64,000 bases of DNA from Bacillus crepusculi (GCF_014764715.1 NZ_JACXXE010000008.1:107853-171852), one strand, 5' to 3'. Shown: positions 38,157 through 48,018, counted from the first letter of the stretch. Translations and numbers: made by a program. Notes: generated by a model not told the origin, from the sequence alone.

Positions 38157-40544
38157 TTAGTTACGTAAAGGTTTTCCTTTGACGAGCATGTGCTGCATGC
38201 GTGCCTGTGATTTCACTTCTCCTACAAGACTTAAAAAGGCTTCCCTTTCAAGCTCTAATAAGTATTGTTCATCCACCTCTGTACCAAATGGCAGTTTCCC
38301 CCCGGAAATAACATGTGCTAACTTTTTCGCAATGGTCATGTCATGCTCTGAAATGTATCCAGACAGCCTCATATTTTCAGCAGCCAGTATCATCGCGGCA
38401 TAGCCTGTTTCTCCCATGACGGGTACCTTTTGCTTGAGCGGCGCACGATAGCCCGCTTCATCAAGCGAGAGCACCAGTTGTTTCGCATCATAAATGAGAT
38501 GATCCCCGTTCATACTGATTCGGTCACTCACGCGGAGAATGTTCATATCCCGCGCTTCCTCAGCTGAAGTTGATACTTTTGCCATCGCAATCGTTTCGAA
38601 GGTTTTCAGCGTGGCATCTTGTATAGCGGTCTGCGACGGCTTAGATGCTCCTTGCAGGTGGCGAAGATATAATTCTTTGTTTCCGCCGCCGCCCGGAATC
38701 AGTCCAACTCCTGCTTCCACAAGTCCCATGTACGATTCACTGGAAGCCTGTATAGCCGCTGCAGGGAGACAAAGTTCTGTTCCGCCTCCTAATGTCATGC
38801 CAAACGGTGCAGCAACGACTGGACGCTCGCTATATTTCACCTTCATCATCGCCTGCTGGAAACGGCGGATCACAAAGTCAATTTCAAAGAAATTATCGTC
38901 CTGCGCTTCCATTAAAATCAGAGCAAGATTGGCGCCAACACAGAAGTTCTTCCCTTGGTTTCCGATCACAAGCCCTTTATAATTTTTTTCCGTTTCATCT
39001 ACTGCGCGATTGACCATATCAATGACATCAAGTCCAATGGCATTGCTTTTAGAGTGGAATTCAAGCAAGGCGACATCATCACCAATATCAATGAGGCTCG
39101 CACCAGAATTTTTAAAAATAACACCTTGTTTCTTCTTCAATTTCGCTAAAGATATATTCTTTTCGTTTCCTTTTTCCTGTTCATAAACCCCATTCTGATA
39201 AAAGGCGCGCTCTCCATCGGCATTCTCTTGATAGAATGTGTCATGTCCATCTGACAGCATATCTTGCACCCACGCTGGGATGCTGTGACCTTCTGCTTCC
39301 ATGCGCTCGGCGGCTTTTTTGACACCAATTGCATCCCATAGTTCGAACGGGCCGTGCTGCCAGCCAAATCCCCATTTCATTGCGTTATCAATGGACTGAA
39401 TATCATCCGCAATGTCGCCTTTTAACTGAGCTGAATAAAGAAGCACAGGCGCTGTCATATTCCAGAGCAATTGCCCTGCACGGCCATCTTGGTAAATAAG
39501 CGCTTTCAATTTTGCTTTTGTCCCCTTTTGTTGCTTTGCCATCTCAATGCCCGGGTCCTTCAGCTTCGTTCGTTCTCCATATGTGAGCGTCACAGGATCA
39601 AGCTCTAAAATGGTCTTTCCATTCTTTTGATAAAACCCTTGTCCTGCCTTACTGCCAATCCACCCTTTTTCAAGCATTCTTTCAATAAACTCAGGTAGCT
39701 GGAAAATATCTTTCTCCTTCCCTTCTACCTGTTCATATACGTTTCGGGCTACATGAGAAAACGTGTCGAGCCCTACTACATCAAGTGTACGGAAGGTCGC
39801 ACTTTTCGGTCTGCCAATGAGTGGCCCTGTGACAGAATCCACTTCTCCGATCGTGTATTTGTTCTCAAGCATTTCACGTACTGTGACAAGGAGTCCATAA
39901 GTACCGATACGGTTCGCAATAAAGTTCGGTGTATCTTTTGCTTCAACAACACCCTTACCGAGTACATCCTCGCCAAACCTTTTCATAAATGTGAGTACTT
40001 CTGGATCTGTTTCTTGAATAGGAATCACTTCTAAGAGCTTTAAATAACGAGCCGGGTTAAAGAAATGTGTACCTAAAAAGTGGCGTTTAAAATCAGCTGA
40101 TCGGCCTTCTGCCATTTTTTCAACAGAAATACCGGATGTATTGCTTGATACGATGCTGCCTTCTTTGCGGTGTTCGTCGATAAGAGAGAATACGTGTTGT
40201 TTGATGCTGAGCTTTTCAGTGACGACTTCTATAATCCAGTCAGCATCGTGTAATAAGGAAAGGTGATCTGTGAGATTTCCAGGTGTGATGTATGATAGGT
40301 TTTTTGCTGAAGTAAGAGGTGCTGGCTTTTGCTTTAACAATTTTTTCATCGCTTCTTGACTTAATCTATTCCGAACACTAGGGTGATCAAGCGTTCTCTT
40401 TTTCGCCGTTTCTTCCTTTGTCAGTTCATTTGGCACAATATCTAGCAATGTCACTGGTATCCCAATATTGGCTAAATGCGCAGCAATGCCTGAGCCCATG
40501 ACACCTGAACCAATGACAGCCGCCTTGCGAATATGTTTGCCCAT
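38157..40544 (-). CDS. fadN: 3-hydroxyacyl-CoA dehydrogenase / enoyl-CoA hydratase FadN
   Basis: 795 residues. N-terminal NAD-binding 3-hydroxyacyl-CoA dehydrogenase (AAVIGSGVMGSGIAAHLANI; HFFNPARYLKLLEVI) and C-terminal hydratase/isomerase-like domain (LVEAGVGLIPGGGGNKEL). Carries out the hydration and second oxidation steps. ATG at 40544 with GGGGGG upstream; a longer reading is rejected. The FadR operator lies just upstream. Confidence 0.93.
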   Translation of the reverse strand: MGKHIRKAAVIGSGVMGSGIAAHLANIGIPVTLLDIVPNELTKEETAKKRTLDHPSVRNRLSQEAMKKLLKQKPAPLTSAKNLSYITPGNLTDHLSLLHDADWIIEVVTEKLSIKQHVFSLIDEHRKEGSIVSSNTSGISVEKMAEGRSADFKRHFLGTHFFNPARYLKLLEVIPIQETDPEVLTFMKRFGEDVLGKGVVEAKDTPNFIANRIGTYGLLVTVREMLENKYTIGEVDSVTGPLIGRPKSATFRTLDVVGLDTFSHVARNVYEQVEGKEKDIFQLPEFIERMLEKGWIGSKAGQGFYQKNGKTILELDPVTLTYGERTKLKDPGIEMAKQQKGTKAKLKALIYQDGRAGQLLWNMTAPVLLYSAQLKGDIADDIQSIDNAMKWGFGWQHGPFELWDAIGVKKAAERMEAEGHSIPAWVQDMLSDGHDTFYQENADGERAFYQNGVYEQEKGNEKNISLAKLKKKQGVIFKNSGASLIDIGDDVALLEFHSKSNAIGLDVIDMVNRAVDETEKNYKGLVIGNQGKNFCVGANLALILMEAQDDNFFEIDFVIRRFQQAMMKVKYSERPVVAAPFGMTLGGGTELCLPAAAIQASSESYMGLVEAGVGLIPGGGGNKELYLRHLQGASKPSQTAIQDATLKTFETIAMAKVSTSAEEARDMNILRVSDRISMNGDHLIYDAKQLVLSLDEAGYRAPLKQKVPVMGETGYAAMILAAENMRLSGYISEHDMTIAKKLAHVISGGKLPFGTEVDEQYLLELEREAFLSLVGEVKSQARMQHMLVKGKPLRN

Positions 40545-40564
40545 AAATATCCCCCTAAACATTT

Positions 40565-40582
40565 TGAATGAATAGTCATTCA
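40565..40582 (-). promoter_or_regulatory. FadR operator upstream of fadNAE
   Basis: TGAATGAATAGTCATTCA is a perfect 7-4-7 palindrome matching the B. subtilis FadR consensus TGAATGAMTANTCATTCA, 21 bp before the fadN start. It predicts repression relieved by long-chain acyl-CoA. No fadR gene lies in this window. Confidence 0.9.
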
Positions 40583-40743
40583 TTTTTTGTCCAAAAAAAA
40601 GCAATACCTCTTCCTTTATCTTAAAAGATTTTCCGAAACAGTTCAATAGCAGATTTCAAAAATTTACACATTCTTATGTGCCTTCCTTAGCAGCGTATGA
40701 ATTAAAGATGAGAGGGAATTGTAAGAATGGAGGTGATGTCCAT

Positions 40744-40881
40744 ATGTCTCGTTTGAAGAAAAACCCATCGAAAGCAGGCGTCAGTGCTGCAAGTGTAAAA
40801 GGGAACGCAGGTCCATCACAGGAAGCTGACCTAGGCGGGAAAAAAACCAGTCAAAATCAGCAATATAAAAAGAATCAGTAA
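40744..40881 (+). CDS. yuzL: YuzL-like small basic protein
   Basis: 45 residues (MSRLKKNPSKAGVSAASVKG ... QQYKKNQ), basic, disordered-looking, with GGAGGTGATGTCC upstream. Matches the short YuzL family, unknown function. Starts a plus-strand group with two coat-type genes. Confidence 0.75.
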   Translation: MSRLKKNPSKAGVSAASVKGNAGPSQEADLGGKKTSQNQQYKKNQ

Positions 40882-40910
40882 GGAAACAAAATCGTAAGGA
40901 GGAACACATC

Positions 40911-41159
40911 TTGAACAATCAGCAAATGAATATGCCCCCGCAAGTCATTTCAGTAAAGGATTCCTTGTACTTAGAGGATATGCTGAACTGGAATTTGATC
41001 GCCATGAAAAAGGCTCACTTTATGGCTGAGCATTGCCAGGACCAAGCATTGAAGCAAGAATTAGATCAAGTTGGCCAAATGCATCATCAGCATTACACAC
41101 AAATTCTTCAGCATTTAGGCAGCTCAGGGCAAGGCCAGTCTACTGGCTTTATGCAATAG
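40911..41159 (+). CDS. CotF-like spore coat-associated protein, short form
   Basis: 82 residues, TTG start behind AGGAGG. Pattern KDSLYLEDMLNWNLIAMKKA and QALKQELDQVGQMHHQHY belongs to the ferritin-like two-helix CotF/YhcN-neighbour families found in spore coats. Followed 12 bp later by a longer CotF-type gene, with which it is probably co-expressed in sporulation. Confidence 0.65.
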   Translation: MNNQQMNMPPQVISVKDSLYLEDMLNWNLIAMKKAHFMAEHCQDQALKQELDQVGQMHHQHYTQILQHLGSSGQGQSTGFMQ

Positions 41160-41171
41160 GAGGTAACAGAC

Positions 41172-41519
41172 ATGGAACAGCAAAACCAACAAAAAATCGG
41201 GAATCCACAAACCCCGGTTCCCGCGACAACAAACATGAATGATCGTGATTTTGTCACAGATCTCTTGTCGACTGAAAAATATATGACAAGTGGATACAAC
41301 ACAGCGCTCAATGAATTCAGTCATGAATCACTTTACCAAGATATTCAGCGAATTGCGCTTGAAACACAGAAAACACAAAGACATTTATATGATGTCATGT
41401 TCAAATATGGCTGGTATTCTGTTGAAGCGGCTGACCAGCAAAAGCTCCAGCAGGCACACCAGAAATTCCAGCAAACACTGACAGATCAATCACCATATGG
41501 ATCATCACAGATGTCATAA
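41172..41519 (+). CDS. yusN: Spore coat protein of the CotF family (YusN-like)
   Basis: 115 residues with a CotF domain: FVTDLLSTEKYMTSGYNTAL and LYQDIQRIALETQKTQRHLY, ending in KYGWYSVEAADQQKL. Matches B. subtilis YusN in order. Gln-rich C-terminus. Ends in a shared terminator. Confidence 0.8.
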   Translation: MEQQNQQKIGNPQTPVPATTNMNDRDFVTDLLSTEKYMTSGYNTALNEFSHESLYQDIQRIALETQKTQRHLYDVMFKYGWYSVEAADQQKLQQAHQKFQQTLTDQSPYGSSQMS

Positions 41520-41522
41520 AGA

Positions 41523-41555
41523 AAAACTGCCAGCACTATACTGGCAGTTTTTTTA
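41523..41555. terminator. Bidirectional terminator yusN / yusU
   Basis: AAAACTGCCAG / CTGGCAGTTTT with T-run; between convergent genes. Confidence 0.85.
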
Positions 41556-41804
41556 ACGGTCTTGATTGGATCGATGAGCTTCGTTCATTTGTTTGATCCG
41601 CTGAATGGTTTCTTTGATTTCTTCCTTAGCCTCTGGATACGTTTCATTAAAGTGCTTTGCTAGAGGCGGCATACTTTTTGCAATATGAGAATAGATTATC
41701 CACTGTTTCACATCTTGTTTCAGTGCGTCTGTTGATTCGCCAAGCATCAGCTCAGTATATTTCTCAAGCAAGCCTTCCAGCTTTTTATCTAGTTCATTTC
41801 CCAT
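41553..41804 (-). CDS. yusU: YusU-like protein (DUF2573)
   Basis: 83 residues, helical: LDKKLEGLLEKYTELMLGES, then KQWIIYSHIAKSMPPLAKHF. Matches YusU; function unknown. Start at ATG 41804 with GGAG upstream; the longer frame would enter the terminator of yusV. Confidence 0.75.
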   Translation of the reverse strand: MGNELDKKLEGLLEKYTELMLGESTDALKQDVKQWIIYSHIAKSMPPLAKHFNETYPEAKEEIKETIQRIKQMNEAHRSNQDR

Positions 41805-41827
41805 TGATCTTCCGCTCCTTTTTTCAG

Positions 41828-41868
41828 AAAAAAGCCTGACTCTGCGTGTAACAGATGTCAGGCTTTTC
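41828..41868 (-). terminator. Terminator after yusV
   Basis: AAAAGCCTGAC / GTCAGGCTTTT inverted repeat between yusV and yusU. Confidence 0.75.
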
Positions 41869-41876
41869 ACATACGA

Positions 41877-42707
41877 TTATCTTGCAGCAAGAAATGTCTC
41901 AGCTTGCGCTTGCTGCACAATACAGCGTCCTCTGCCGTGCGGAATACATAATGGTGTTCCGAATAAAGGATCTGTTGTCACTTGGCAGTTCATATCAAAG
42001 ACATTCTTCACAAGATCACAATTGATGACTGTTTCCGGTCTTCCTTCTGCATAAATCGTTTTGTCTTTAATCGCTACAAGGTGATGCGCATATCTGCATG
42101 CGAGATTGAGGTCATGAAGGACCATGACAATCGTGCGCTGCTCTTTTTCATTTAAGTCAAACAGAAGATCAAGGATTTCAATTTGGTGCGTCATGTCCAA
42201 ATACGTCGTCGGCTCATCCAACAAGATAATATCTGTCTCTTGTGCTAACGTCATCGCAATCCATGCACGCTGCCTTTGTCCACCTGATAATGAATCTACC
42301 GTTCGATCAGCGAGGTCTTCCATCTTCGTTGACTTTAGTGCACGATTCACTGCTTCTTCGTCTTGCTTTGACCACTGCTTCAGCCAATTTTGATAAGGAT
42401 ATCTCCCTTGCTTCACTAGCTGATGCACGGTTAATCCTTCTGGCGCTTCTGGTCCTTGCGGAAGAATAGCGAGCTGTTTCGCTACTTCCTTTGTTGGTAA
42501 TTTGGCAATGGAATGACCTTCAAGCAGGACAGAACCACCCATTGGCTTCATGAGACGGGCCAAAGAGCGAAGTAGCGTGGATTTACCGCATCCATTGCTG
42601 CCAATAAATACTGTGATTTCACCCTTAGGGATTGATACATTTAGTTCGTCTATGATCATTGTTTCTCCGTAGCCTAAGCTTAAACCTTCAGTAGAAATGG
42701 CACTCAT
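41877..42707 (-). CDS. yusV: Siderophore ABC transporter ATPase YusV
   Basis: 276 residues: FecE-type ATPase with Walker [10 protein letters not shown], signature [10 protein letters not shown] and Walker [13 protein letters not shown]. In B. subtilis YusV energises several siderophore permeases (FeuBC, YfiZ-YfhA), so it is the probable motor for the permeases at 1666-3712. C-terminus has an extra Cys-containing stretch ([12 protein letters not shown]). ATG at 42707 chosen; a TTG at 42716 is possible. Fur box upstream. Confidence 0.88.
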   Translation of the reverse strand: MSAISTEGLSLGYGETMIIDELNVSIPKGEITVFIGSNGCGKSTLLRSLARLMKPMGGSVLLEGHSIAKLPTKEVAKQLAILPQGPEAPEGLTVHQLVKQGRYPYQNWLKQWSKQDEEAVNRALKSTKMEDLADRTVDSLSGGQRQRAWIAMTLAQETDIILLDEPTTYLDMTHQIEILDLLFDLNEKEQRTIVMVLHDLNLACRYAHHLVAIKDKTIYAEGRPETVINCDLVKNVFDMNCQVTTDPLFGTPLCIPHGRGRCIVQQAQAETFLAAR

Positions 42708-42815
42708 TCCGCTCAAACGCTCCTTTTCTCATCCAAATTTTTATATTGAATAACGCCTATGTATAGACGTAAAAGATCACTTATCTCAATTTAGTGTATC
42801 AGATTTAAGTGATCT

Positions 42816-42830
42816 TGAAAATCATTTTCA
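42816..42830 (-). promoter_or_regulatory. Fur box upstream of yusV
   Basis: TGAAAATCATTTTCA is a perfect 7-1-7 palindrome of the Fur type, about 110 bp before the yusV start and just after the end of yusW. Confidence 0.8.
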
Positions 42831-42853
42831 ATTAAAAAATGAGAAAGTCTCGT

Positions 42854-43303
42854 TTACTTCTTCATTTGGAATGTACGTTTGGTCCCATCTTCGAGCTTGA
42901 TATCGACTCGTATCCGCTGATAATCATCATCTAAATTAAAAGCAGATAATAATTCATTGACATATGTTTCATTCAGCTTTGCACTTGGTATAGACATATC
43001 ATTTAGCTTCATTTTCATTTCACGTAAAGCTTCTTCCCCTTCATAGCGGACACCATTCATATGATCTCGAATCAGTGCTTCTTCTCTTCCACCAGCTTGA
43101 CGATAGGTGGCTTCATATAATTCATTTTTTTGTCCATATTGAACGTGCAATTGCAAATGCTGAAATGGCAATTCCTTCATTTGAACAGCTGACAGACTTT
43201 CAGCTTCTGCTTCATGTGGATGTTGTATTGGTTCGATTGAACGACAGCCAGACAGCATAAAGAACAGCACTCCTAGCAGTCCCGCCTTCTTCCAGCACAT
43301 CAT
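42854..43303 (-). CDS. yusW: YusW-like lipoprotein
   Basis: 149 residues with a lipobox (FFMLSGC, Cys20). YusW-type domain in the second half: EALREMKMKLNDMSIPSAKL, RIRVDIKLEDGTKRTFQMKK. Function unknown. Follows the B. subtilis order yusU-yusV-yusW. Confidence 0.8.
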   Translation of the reverse strand: MMCWKKAGLLGVLFFMLSGCRSIEPIQHPHEAEAESLSAVQMKELPFQHLQLHVQYGQKNELYEATYRQAGGREEALIRDHMNGVRYEGEEALREMKMKLNDMSIPSAKLNETYVNELLSAFNLDDDYQRIRVDIKLEDGTKRTFQMKK

Positions 43304-43410
43304 GTGTTTCCTCCTATTTCATAGCATCGTTTTTTATTCTTCTCCAAGCTTCTTTTCGTTATTCAATAAAACAGCAGACTATGGTAGATTAAAACAAAAA
43401 GGAGAACCAG

Positions 43411-44256
43411 ATGATGAATAAAACAGCCATTGTGACTGGTGCCAACAGCGGTTTCGGAAAGCTCATCACACTGCGTCTCGCTCAGCAAGGGTACACTGTG
43501 ATTGCTGGCGTAAGACAAGAGGCCAATGCGAAAAAGCTTGCCGAAGAAGTAAAGAACGCCGCTTTATCCGAATCGATACATATTGAAGCATTAGATGTGA
43601 CAGATACACAGTCCATTCAAGCATTTCAGAAAAGGCTTAATGCCTATGCTCCAATTCACCTGCTTGTGAACAATGCGGGAACGGCCTATGCTGGTTTTGC
43701 TGAAGAAGTGCCTGTTGATAAGTACCGCGAGCAATTCGAAGTCAATGTCTTTGGTGTGATGGAAATGACACAAGCAGTCCTTCCGTTTATGACGAGCGGT
43801 GCAAAAATATTCAATATGAGCAGTATCAGCGGACTCATGGGAATGCCCGCACTCTCTCCATATGTATCGTCAAAGTTTGCGCTAGAGGGCTATACAGAGA
43901 GTTTGCGAATTGAGCTGGCTACGTTTGGCATTCAGGCCGCTTTAATTGAGCCGGGTTCTTTCCAAACGAACATTTGGAACACCTCCATGAACGAGCAAAT
44001 GACACCACCCGCAGAAGGTTCTAAATACACAGCTATTTATCAAAAGATGATGTCCTATATAAAGGCGCAAAAAAACAACTATGGAGATCCAGGCGAAGTT
44101 GCAGAGCTTGTGGTTTCGCTTGCAGAGAAGAAGCGGCTAAAGAAGCTAAGATATCTTGTGGGGAAAGGTGTTCGGCTTTCATTCATAGCAAAGCAGCTCC
44201 TGCCTTGGAATGTATGGGAAAGCATCATTTTACGGACAATTTCATCCAAAAAATAA
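43411..44256 (+). CDS. yusZ: Short-chain dehydrogenase YusZ
   Basis: 281 residues. Rossmann glycine motif VTGANSGFGK (TGxxxGxG), NNAG at about 90, catalytic Ser in SSISG and Tyr-x-x-x-Lys (YVSSK). NAD(P)-dependent oxidoreductase of unknown substrate. AAAGGAG upstream. yusX and yusY of B. subtilis are absent between yusW and yusZ. Confidence 0.85.
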   Translation: MMNKTAIVTGANSGFGKLITLRLAQQGYTVIAGVRQEANAKKLAEEVKNAALSESIHIEALDVTDTQSIQAFQKRLNAYAPIHLLVNNAGTAYAGFAEEVPVDKYREQFEVNVFGVMEMTQAVLPFMTSGAKIFNMSSISGLMGMPALSPYVSSKFALEGYTESLRIELATFGIQAALIEPGSFQTNIWNTSMNEQMTPPAEGSKYTAIYQKMMSYIKAQKNNYGDPGEVAELVVSLAEKKRLKKLRYLVGKGVRLSFIAKQLLPWNVWESIILRTISSKK

Positions 44257-44261
44257 GCACA

Positions 44262-44296
44262 AAAAAACAGGTGGACCTTTCATCCACCTGTTTTCA
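44262..44296. terminator. Bidirectional terminator yusZ / htrB
   Basis: AAAACAGGTGGA / TCCACCTGTTTT, between convergent genes. Confidence 0.85.
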
Positions 44297-44297
44297 T

Positions 44298-45668
44298 TTA
44301 TTCGTTATCAGACTGTCCAAGGGTAATATCTAGATTTTTGTTCTTTCCTTCACGGATGACGGTCATTGTGGTCTTATCGCCAATCTTTGTTTCTTTGTAT
44401 AGAATTTCTTTCAGCTGTGAGCTGTTTGCTACGTCTTTTCCTTTAAACTTGATGATCACATCTCCAGACTTCAAGCCTGCTTTTTGTGCAGGTGACCCTT
44501 TTGACACATCCTTTACATAAATGCCTTTACCAATTTGTTTATCAAACAAACCGAGCGTATTTTCTTGATACGTTTCAGGCACTTGCTCAAGGTCAATCAT
44601 TTGTACGCCAAGGTAAGGACGTTCGACTTTTCCATTTTTCAACAACTCATCTACAATCGGTTTCACATCGTTACTTGGGATCGCGAAGCCAAGTGATTCC
44701 ACACCGCTTTCACTAATTTTCAAGCTGTTGATACCAATGACTTGACCATTCGTATTGATCAGTGGACCTCCACTGTTCCCTGGGTTGATCGCTGCATCTG
44801 TTTGCAGCACATTCATTTCAACAGTACCAGATGACGTATTCGCTTCAACGGTACGGTCAACACCGCTAATAATCCCTTCTGTCACAGTACCTGAGAACTG
44901 TGCACCGAGCGGGTTCCCGATGGCAATGACTTTATCTCCAGCACGAAGCTTAGAAGAATCACCAAAGCTTGCCACTTTATCAATACCATCTGCATTGATT
45001 TCAACAACGGCTAAATCTGTCATGACATCGTTGCCGACTAGCTTTGCGTCCTTTGTTTTCCCATCATAAAGCGTGACCTTTAATTTATTGGCCCCTTCGA
45101 CTACGTGGTTATTTGTAATAATGTATGCCTTCTTGCCGTCCTTTTTGAAGATGACACCTGAACCCGTCCCAGCTTCAGCTTCAGTTGAATCACCGCTAAG
45201 ACCAAACGAATTTTGTGTAGATTGATAGTTTGAGACTCCCACAATGGTCGGCTCTAAATCTTCTACCATATCAGCTACATTTGTGGCATTGGTGATTTGT
45301 TTTGTTGAGAAATTATCAGAGGTTGCTGGTTCACTTGACGCTGTTTGGGTTTGAGTATTTGCGGCTGTATCCTGTGACTGCGGCAAAAGCGGCGTAATGC
45401 CAAGCACAAGACCTCCGCCAATAATCCCTCCAAGAATCGGACTCAGCCAAGCAGCCTTCCGTTTTTTCTCCTTTTTAGAAGCACGATCATCCACTATTTG
45501 AGGAGATCGATTTGTCACACTCTCCTGAGTGGCAGATGCTTCGTTTTCATGATGATGAAAAACGAGTTCCTTCTCTTTTTCTGGTTCATCTATTTGATTC
45601 TCATTCTCTTGATGCACATCTTCTTGTTGATTGATCTTTTTCTCTTCATCTTCTCTTCGGAAATCCAT
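44298..45668 (-). CDS. htrB: HtrA-like serine protease HtrB (YvtA)
   Basis: 456 residues. A charged cytoplasmic N-terminus (about 80 residues) and one TM helix (about 85-108) anchor a trypsin-like domain with His in ITNNHVVEG, Asp in TDLAVVEI and Ser in NPGNSGGPL, then one PDZ domain (KAGLKSGDVIIKFKGKDV). Quality-control protease at the outer membrane face, induced by CssRS. ATG at 45668 with AAAGGAG eight bases upstream. Confidence 0.92.
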   Translation of the reverse strand: MDFRREDEEKKINQQEDVHQENENQIDEPEKEKELVFHHHENEASATQESVTNRSPQIVDDRASKKEKKRKAAWLSPILGGIIGGGLVLGITPLLPQSQDTAANTQTQTASSEPATSDNFSTKQITNATNVADMVEDLEPTIVGVSNYQSTQNSFGLSGDSTEAEAGTGSGVIFKKDGKKAYIITNNHVVEGANKLKVTLYDGKTKDAKLVGNDVMTDLAVVEINADGIDKVASFGDSSKLRAGDKVIAIGNPLGAQFSGTVTEGIISGVDRTVEANTSSGTVEMNVLQTDAAINPGNSGGPLINTNGQVIGINSLKISESGVESLGFAIPSNDVKPIVDELLKNGKVERPYLGVQMIDLEQVPETYQENTLGLFDKQIGKGIYVKDVSKGSPAQKAGLKSGDVIIKFKGKDVANSSQLKEILYKETKIGDKTTMTVIREGKNKNLDITLGQSDNE

Positions 45669-45993
45669 CGCTTGCACTCCTTTGCATCATCTTCATACAT
45701 ATGTGTAGATAGGACTCATGTCCTCTTAATGGCAACATCATTGAAAAAAGCTTTATGGCAATATGTCAAATTATATAATACTTATTGATAGAAAAAAAGC
45801 AAGGTGCACACATTGGTGAAAAGCACCTATTCATCAGCCTTTTGTCTATGCCCTTTTTTCCCTTGAGCTTATCATAATCAAACATTATGGGATAATGATG
45901 AGAAGAATATGTGAAATTGTGAAAAAAGCGTGTGATTGTTGACATGCCGCCTTTGTATCCCGTTATAATGACGTTGAGAGGATGTGGAAGACT
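45669..45993. promoter_or_regulatory. Divergent control region htrB / cssRS
   Basis: For cssR, TTGACA (45939-45944) and TATAAT (45964-45969) are present with a long 19-bp spacer. For htrB no consensus promoter was found; TTGACA on the minus strand at 45764-45769 lacks a good -10. CssR sites are expected here, but no repeat was identified with confidence. Confidence 0.5.
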
Positions 45994-46668
45994 TTGTCGT
46001 ACACCATTTACTTAGTTGAAGATGAACAAAACTTAAATGAACTTTTAACCAAATATTTAGAGAGTGAGAATTGGAATGTCTCCTCTTTTTTAACCGGACA
46101 AGCAGCACGTGAGGCAATGAACAAGCCGCCTCATCTATGGATCTTAGATATCATGCTGCCTGATACGGACGGCTACACACTGATTAAAGAAATCAAAGCC
46201 GCATCACCTGACGTACCGGTCATTTTCATTTCAGCACGTGATGCAGATATTGATCGTGTCCTCGGCTTAGAGCTCGGAAGCAGTGATTATATTGCGAAAC
46301 CATTTCTTCCGCGGGAGCTGATCATTCGTGTGCAAAAGCTGCTGGAGCTTGTGTATAAAAACAGCGATACCCCGCAGCAAAGCGTCACACCCGTTTCCTC
46401 CTATGTCATTCATGAGGATGTAAGAGAGGTGTATGAAGGAGATCAGCTCATTAACCTAACTTCTAAGGAATTTGACTTACTGCTCTTATTTACACATCAC
46501 CAGGGACATGCTTTTTCTCGTGAAGATATCCTCGTCAAAATATGGGGACACGATTACTTCGGGACAGATCGTGTCGTCGATGACCTTGTCAGACGGCTGC
46601 GCAAAAAAATGCCCGACTTAAAGGTCGAGACCATCTATGGATTTGGCTATAGGATGCTAAAGGGATGA
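45994..46668 (+). CDS. cssR: Secretion-stress response regulator CssR
   Basis: 224 residues. Receiver with phospho-acceptor Asp52 (ILDIMLPDTDG) and OmpR-type winged helix (EDILVKIWGHDYFGTDRVVD). Activates htrA/htrB under misfolded secreted protein stress. TTG start at 45994 gives the N-terminus MSYTIYLVEDE expected of CssR; an ATG at 45982 is possible. Confidence 0.92.
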   Translation: MSYTIYLVEDEQNLNELLTKYLESENWNVSSFLTGQAAREAMNKPPHLWILDIMLPDTDGYTLIKEIKAASPDVPVIFISARDADIDRVLGLELGSSDYIAKPFLPRELIIRVQKLLELVYKNSDTPQQSVTPVSSYVIHEDVREVYEGDQLINLTSKEFDLLLLFTHHQGHAFSREDILVKIWGHDYFGTDRVVDDLVRRLRKKMPDLKVETIYGFGYRMLKG

Positions 46669-47996
46669 AAAACAAACCACTCGCTTTTCAAATTTGGGTC
46701 GTCATCTCTGGCATTTTGCTTACGATTTCAATTGTCCTGATCATTTTATTTTCAAACACATTACGCAACTTCTTCACAAATGAAATTTATAAAAATATCG
46801 AAAATGAGCAACAGGTGCTTACAGAATACCCGTTGAACCGAGACAGCTCGCCAAAGTCGACACCAGAAAATCGCTCGGTTCAGCACATTCTGATCCCATC
46901 AGATGAATTAAATCAAATGGCACAGTTTTTCCCGCATGCGTTTATTGAGAAGGTTCAATCCTTTGTAAAAAAGCAAAAAAGCGCAACAAAACGCTATTCT
47001 GAAGAGGTGAATGGCCAGCACATCTTTTTTGTTATCAAAAAGGTATCGACAGGCAATACACAATATATTCTTCTGTCCTATGCACCAGACTCTTATCGAG
47101 ACGACCTGTCCTTTACGCTGTTTAAACAGCTGATATTCATCTTGGGCACTGTCATTTTATTAAGCTGGATTCCATCGATTTGGCTTGCTCGCTACTTATC
47201 ACGTCCAATCGTTGCGTTTGAAAAGCACGTGAAGCGGATTGCACAAGAGGACTGGGACGATCCTGTCATCGTTGACCGGCAAGATGAGATCGGCAAGCTC
47301 GGTCACACCATTGAAGAAATGCGACAAAAACTCATTCAAAAGGATGAAACGGAACGAACCCTTTTGCAAAATATATCACACGACTTAAAAACACCTGTCA
47401 TGGTCATCCGCGGCTATACGCAGTCCATTAAAGATGGTATTTTTCCTAAGGGAGATCTTGAACAAACGGTAGAAGTCATCGAAGGTGAAGCGGAAAAGCT
47501 TGAGAAGAAAATCAAGGATTTGCTGTACTTAACTAAGCTTGATTATTTGTCAAAACAACACCCCGCACATTCTTCCTTCCTCGTGAGTAATACGATGCTG
47601 GAAGTGGTCGACCGAATACGCTGGTCGAAAAATGAATTGCAGTGGAACGTGGACTTAGATGATGAGGCTACACTTGAAGGCGATCCAGAACAATGGAGCA
47701 AATTATTTGAAAATGTACTAGAAAACCAACTTCGCTACGCGAAAAGTAAAATTGATATTCATATGAAGCAAGAAGAGGATCAAATCCGCATTGTCATTCG
47801 TAACGACGGTCCTCCAATTGAAGACCATATGCTATCCAACCTATACGAACCTTTTAGTAAGGGAAAAAAGGGCGAATTCGGTATTGGATTAAGCATTGTC
47901 AAAAGAATTCTTTCCATGCATCAAGCGTCCATATCTATTGAAAATGATGATCTAGGTGTACGTTATACGATCACGGTTCCAAAGAAGAGACTGTAG
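46665..47996 (+). CDS. cssS: Secretion-stress sensor kinase CssS
   Basis: 443 residues. Two TM helices (about 8-30 and 163-185) around an extracellular sensor, HAMP, HisKA with His in LQNISHDLKTPVMV, N-box FENVLENQLRYA and G-box KGEFGIGLSIVK. ATGA overlap with cssR. Confidence 0.92.
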   Translation: MKNKPLAFQIWVVISGILLTISIVLIILFSNTLRNFFTNEIYKNIENEQQVLTEYPLNRDSSPKSTPENRSVQHILIPSDELNQMAQFFPHAFIEKVQSFVKKQKSATKRYSEEVNGQHIFFVIKKVSTGNTQYILLSYAPDSYRDDLSFTLFKQLIFILGTVILLSWIPSIWLARYLSRPIVAFEKHVKRIAQEDWDDPVIVDRQDEIGKLGHTIEEMRQKLIQKDETERTLLQNISHDLKTPVMVIRGYTQSIKDGIFPKGDLEQTVEVIEGEAEKLEKKIKDLLYLTKLDYLSKQHPAHSSFLVSNTMLEVVDRIRWSKNELQWNVDLDDEATLEGDPEQWSKLFENVLENQLRYAKSKIDIHMKQEEDQIRIVIRNDGPPIEDHMLSNLYEPFSKGKKGEFGIGLSIVKRILSMHQASISIENDDLGVRYTITVPKKRL

Positions 47997-48018
47997 GTTT
48001 TTGACCGCAGTCTTTTTT
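47988..48018 (+). terminator. Terminator after cssS
   Basis: AGACTG ... CAGTCTTTTTTT hairpin overlapping the cssS stop codon. Confidence 0.65.

Noticed and set aside
38539..38982. 147-residue plus-strand reading frame inside fadN
   Set aside because: Shadow frame of a conserved gene with Ser/Ala/Pro-biased composition.
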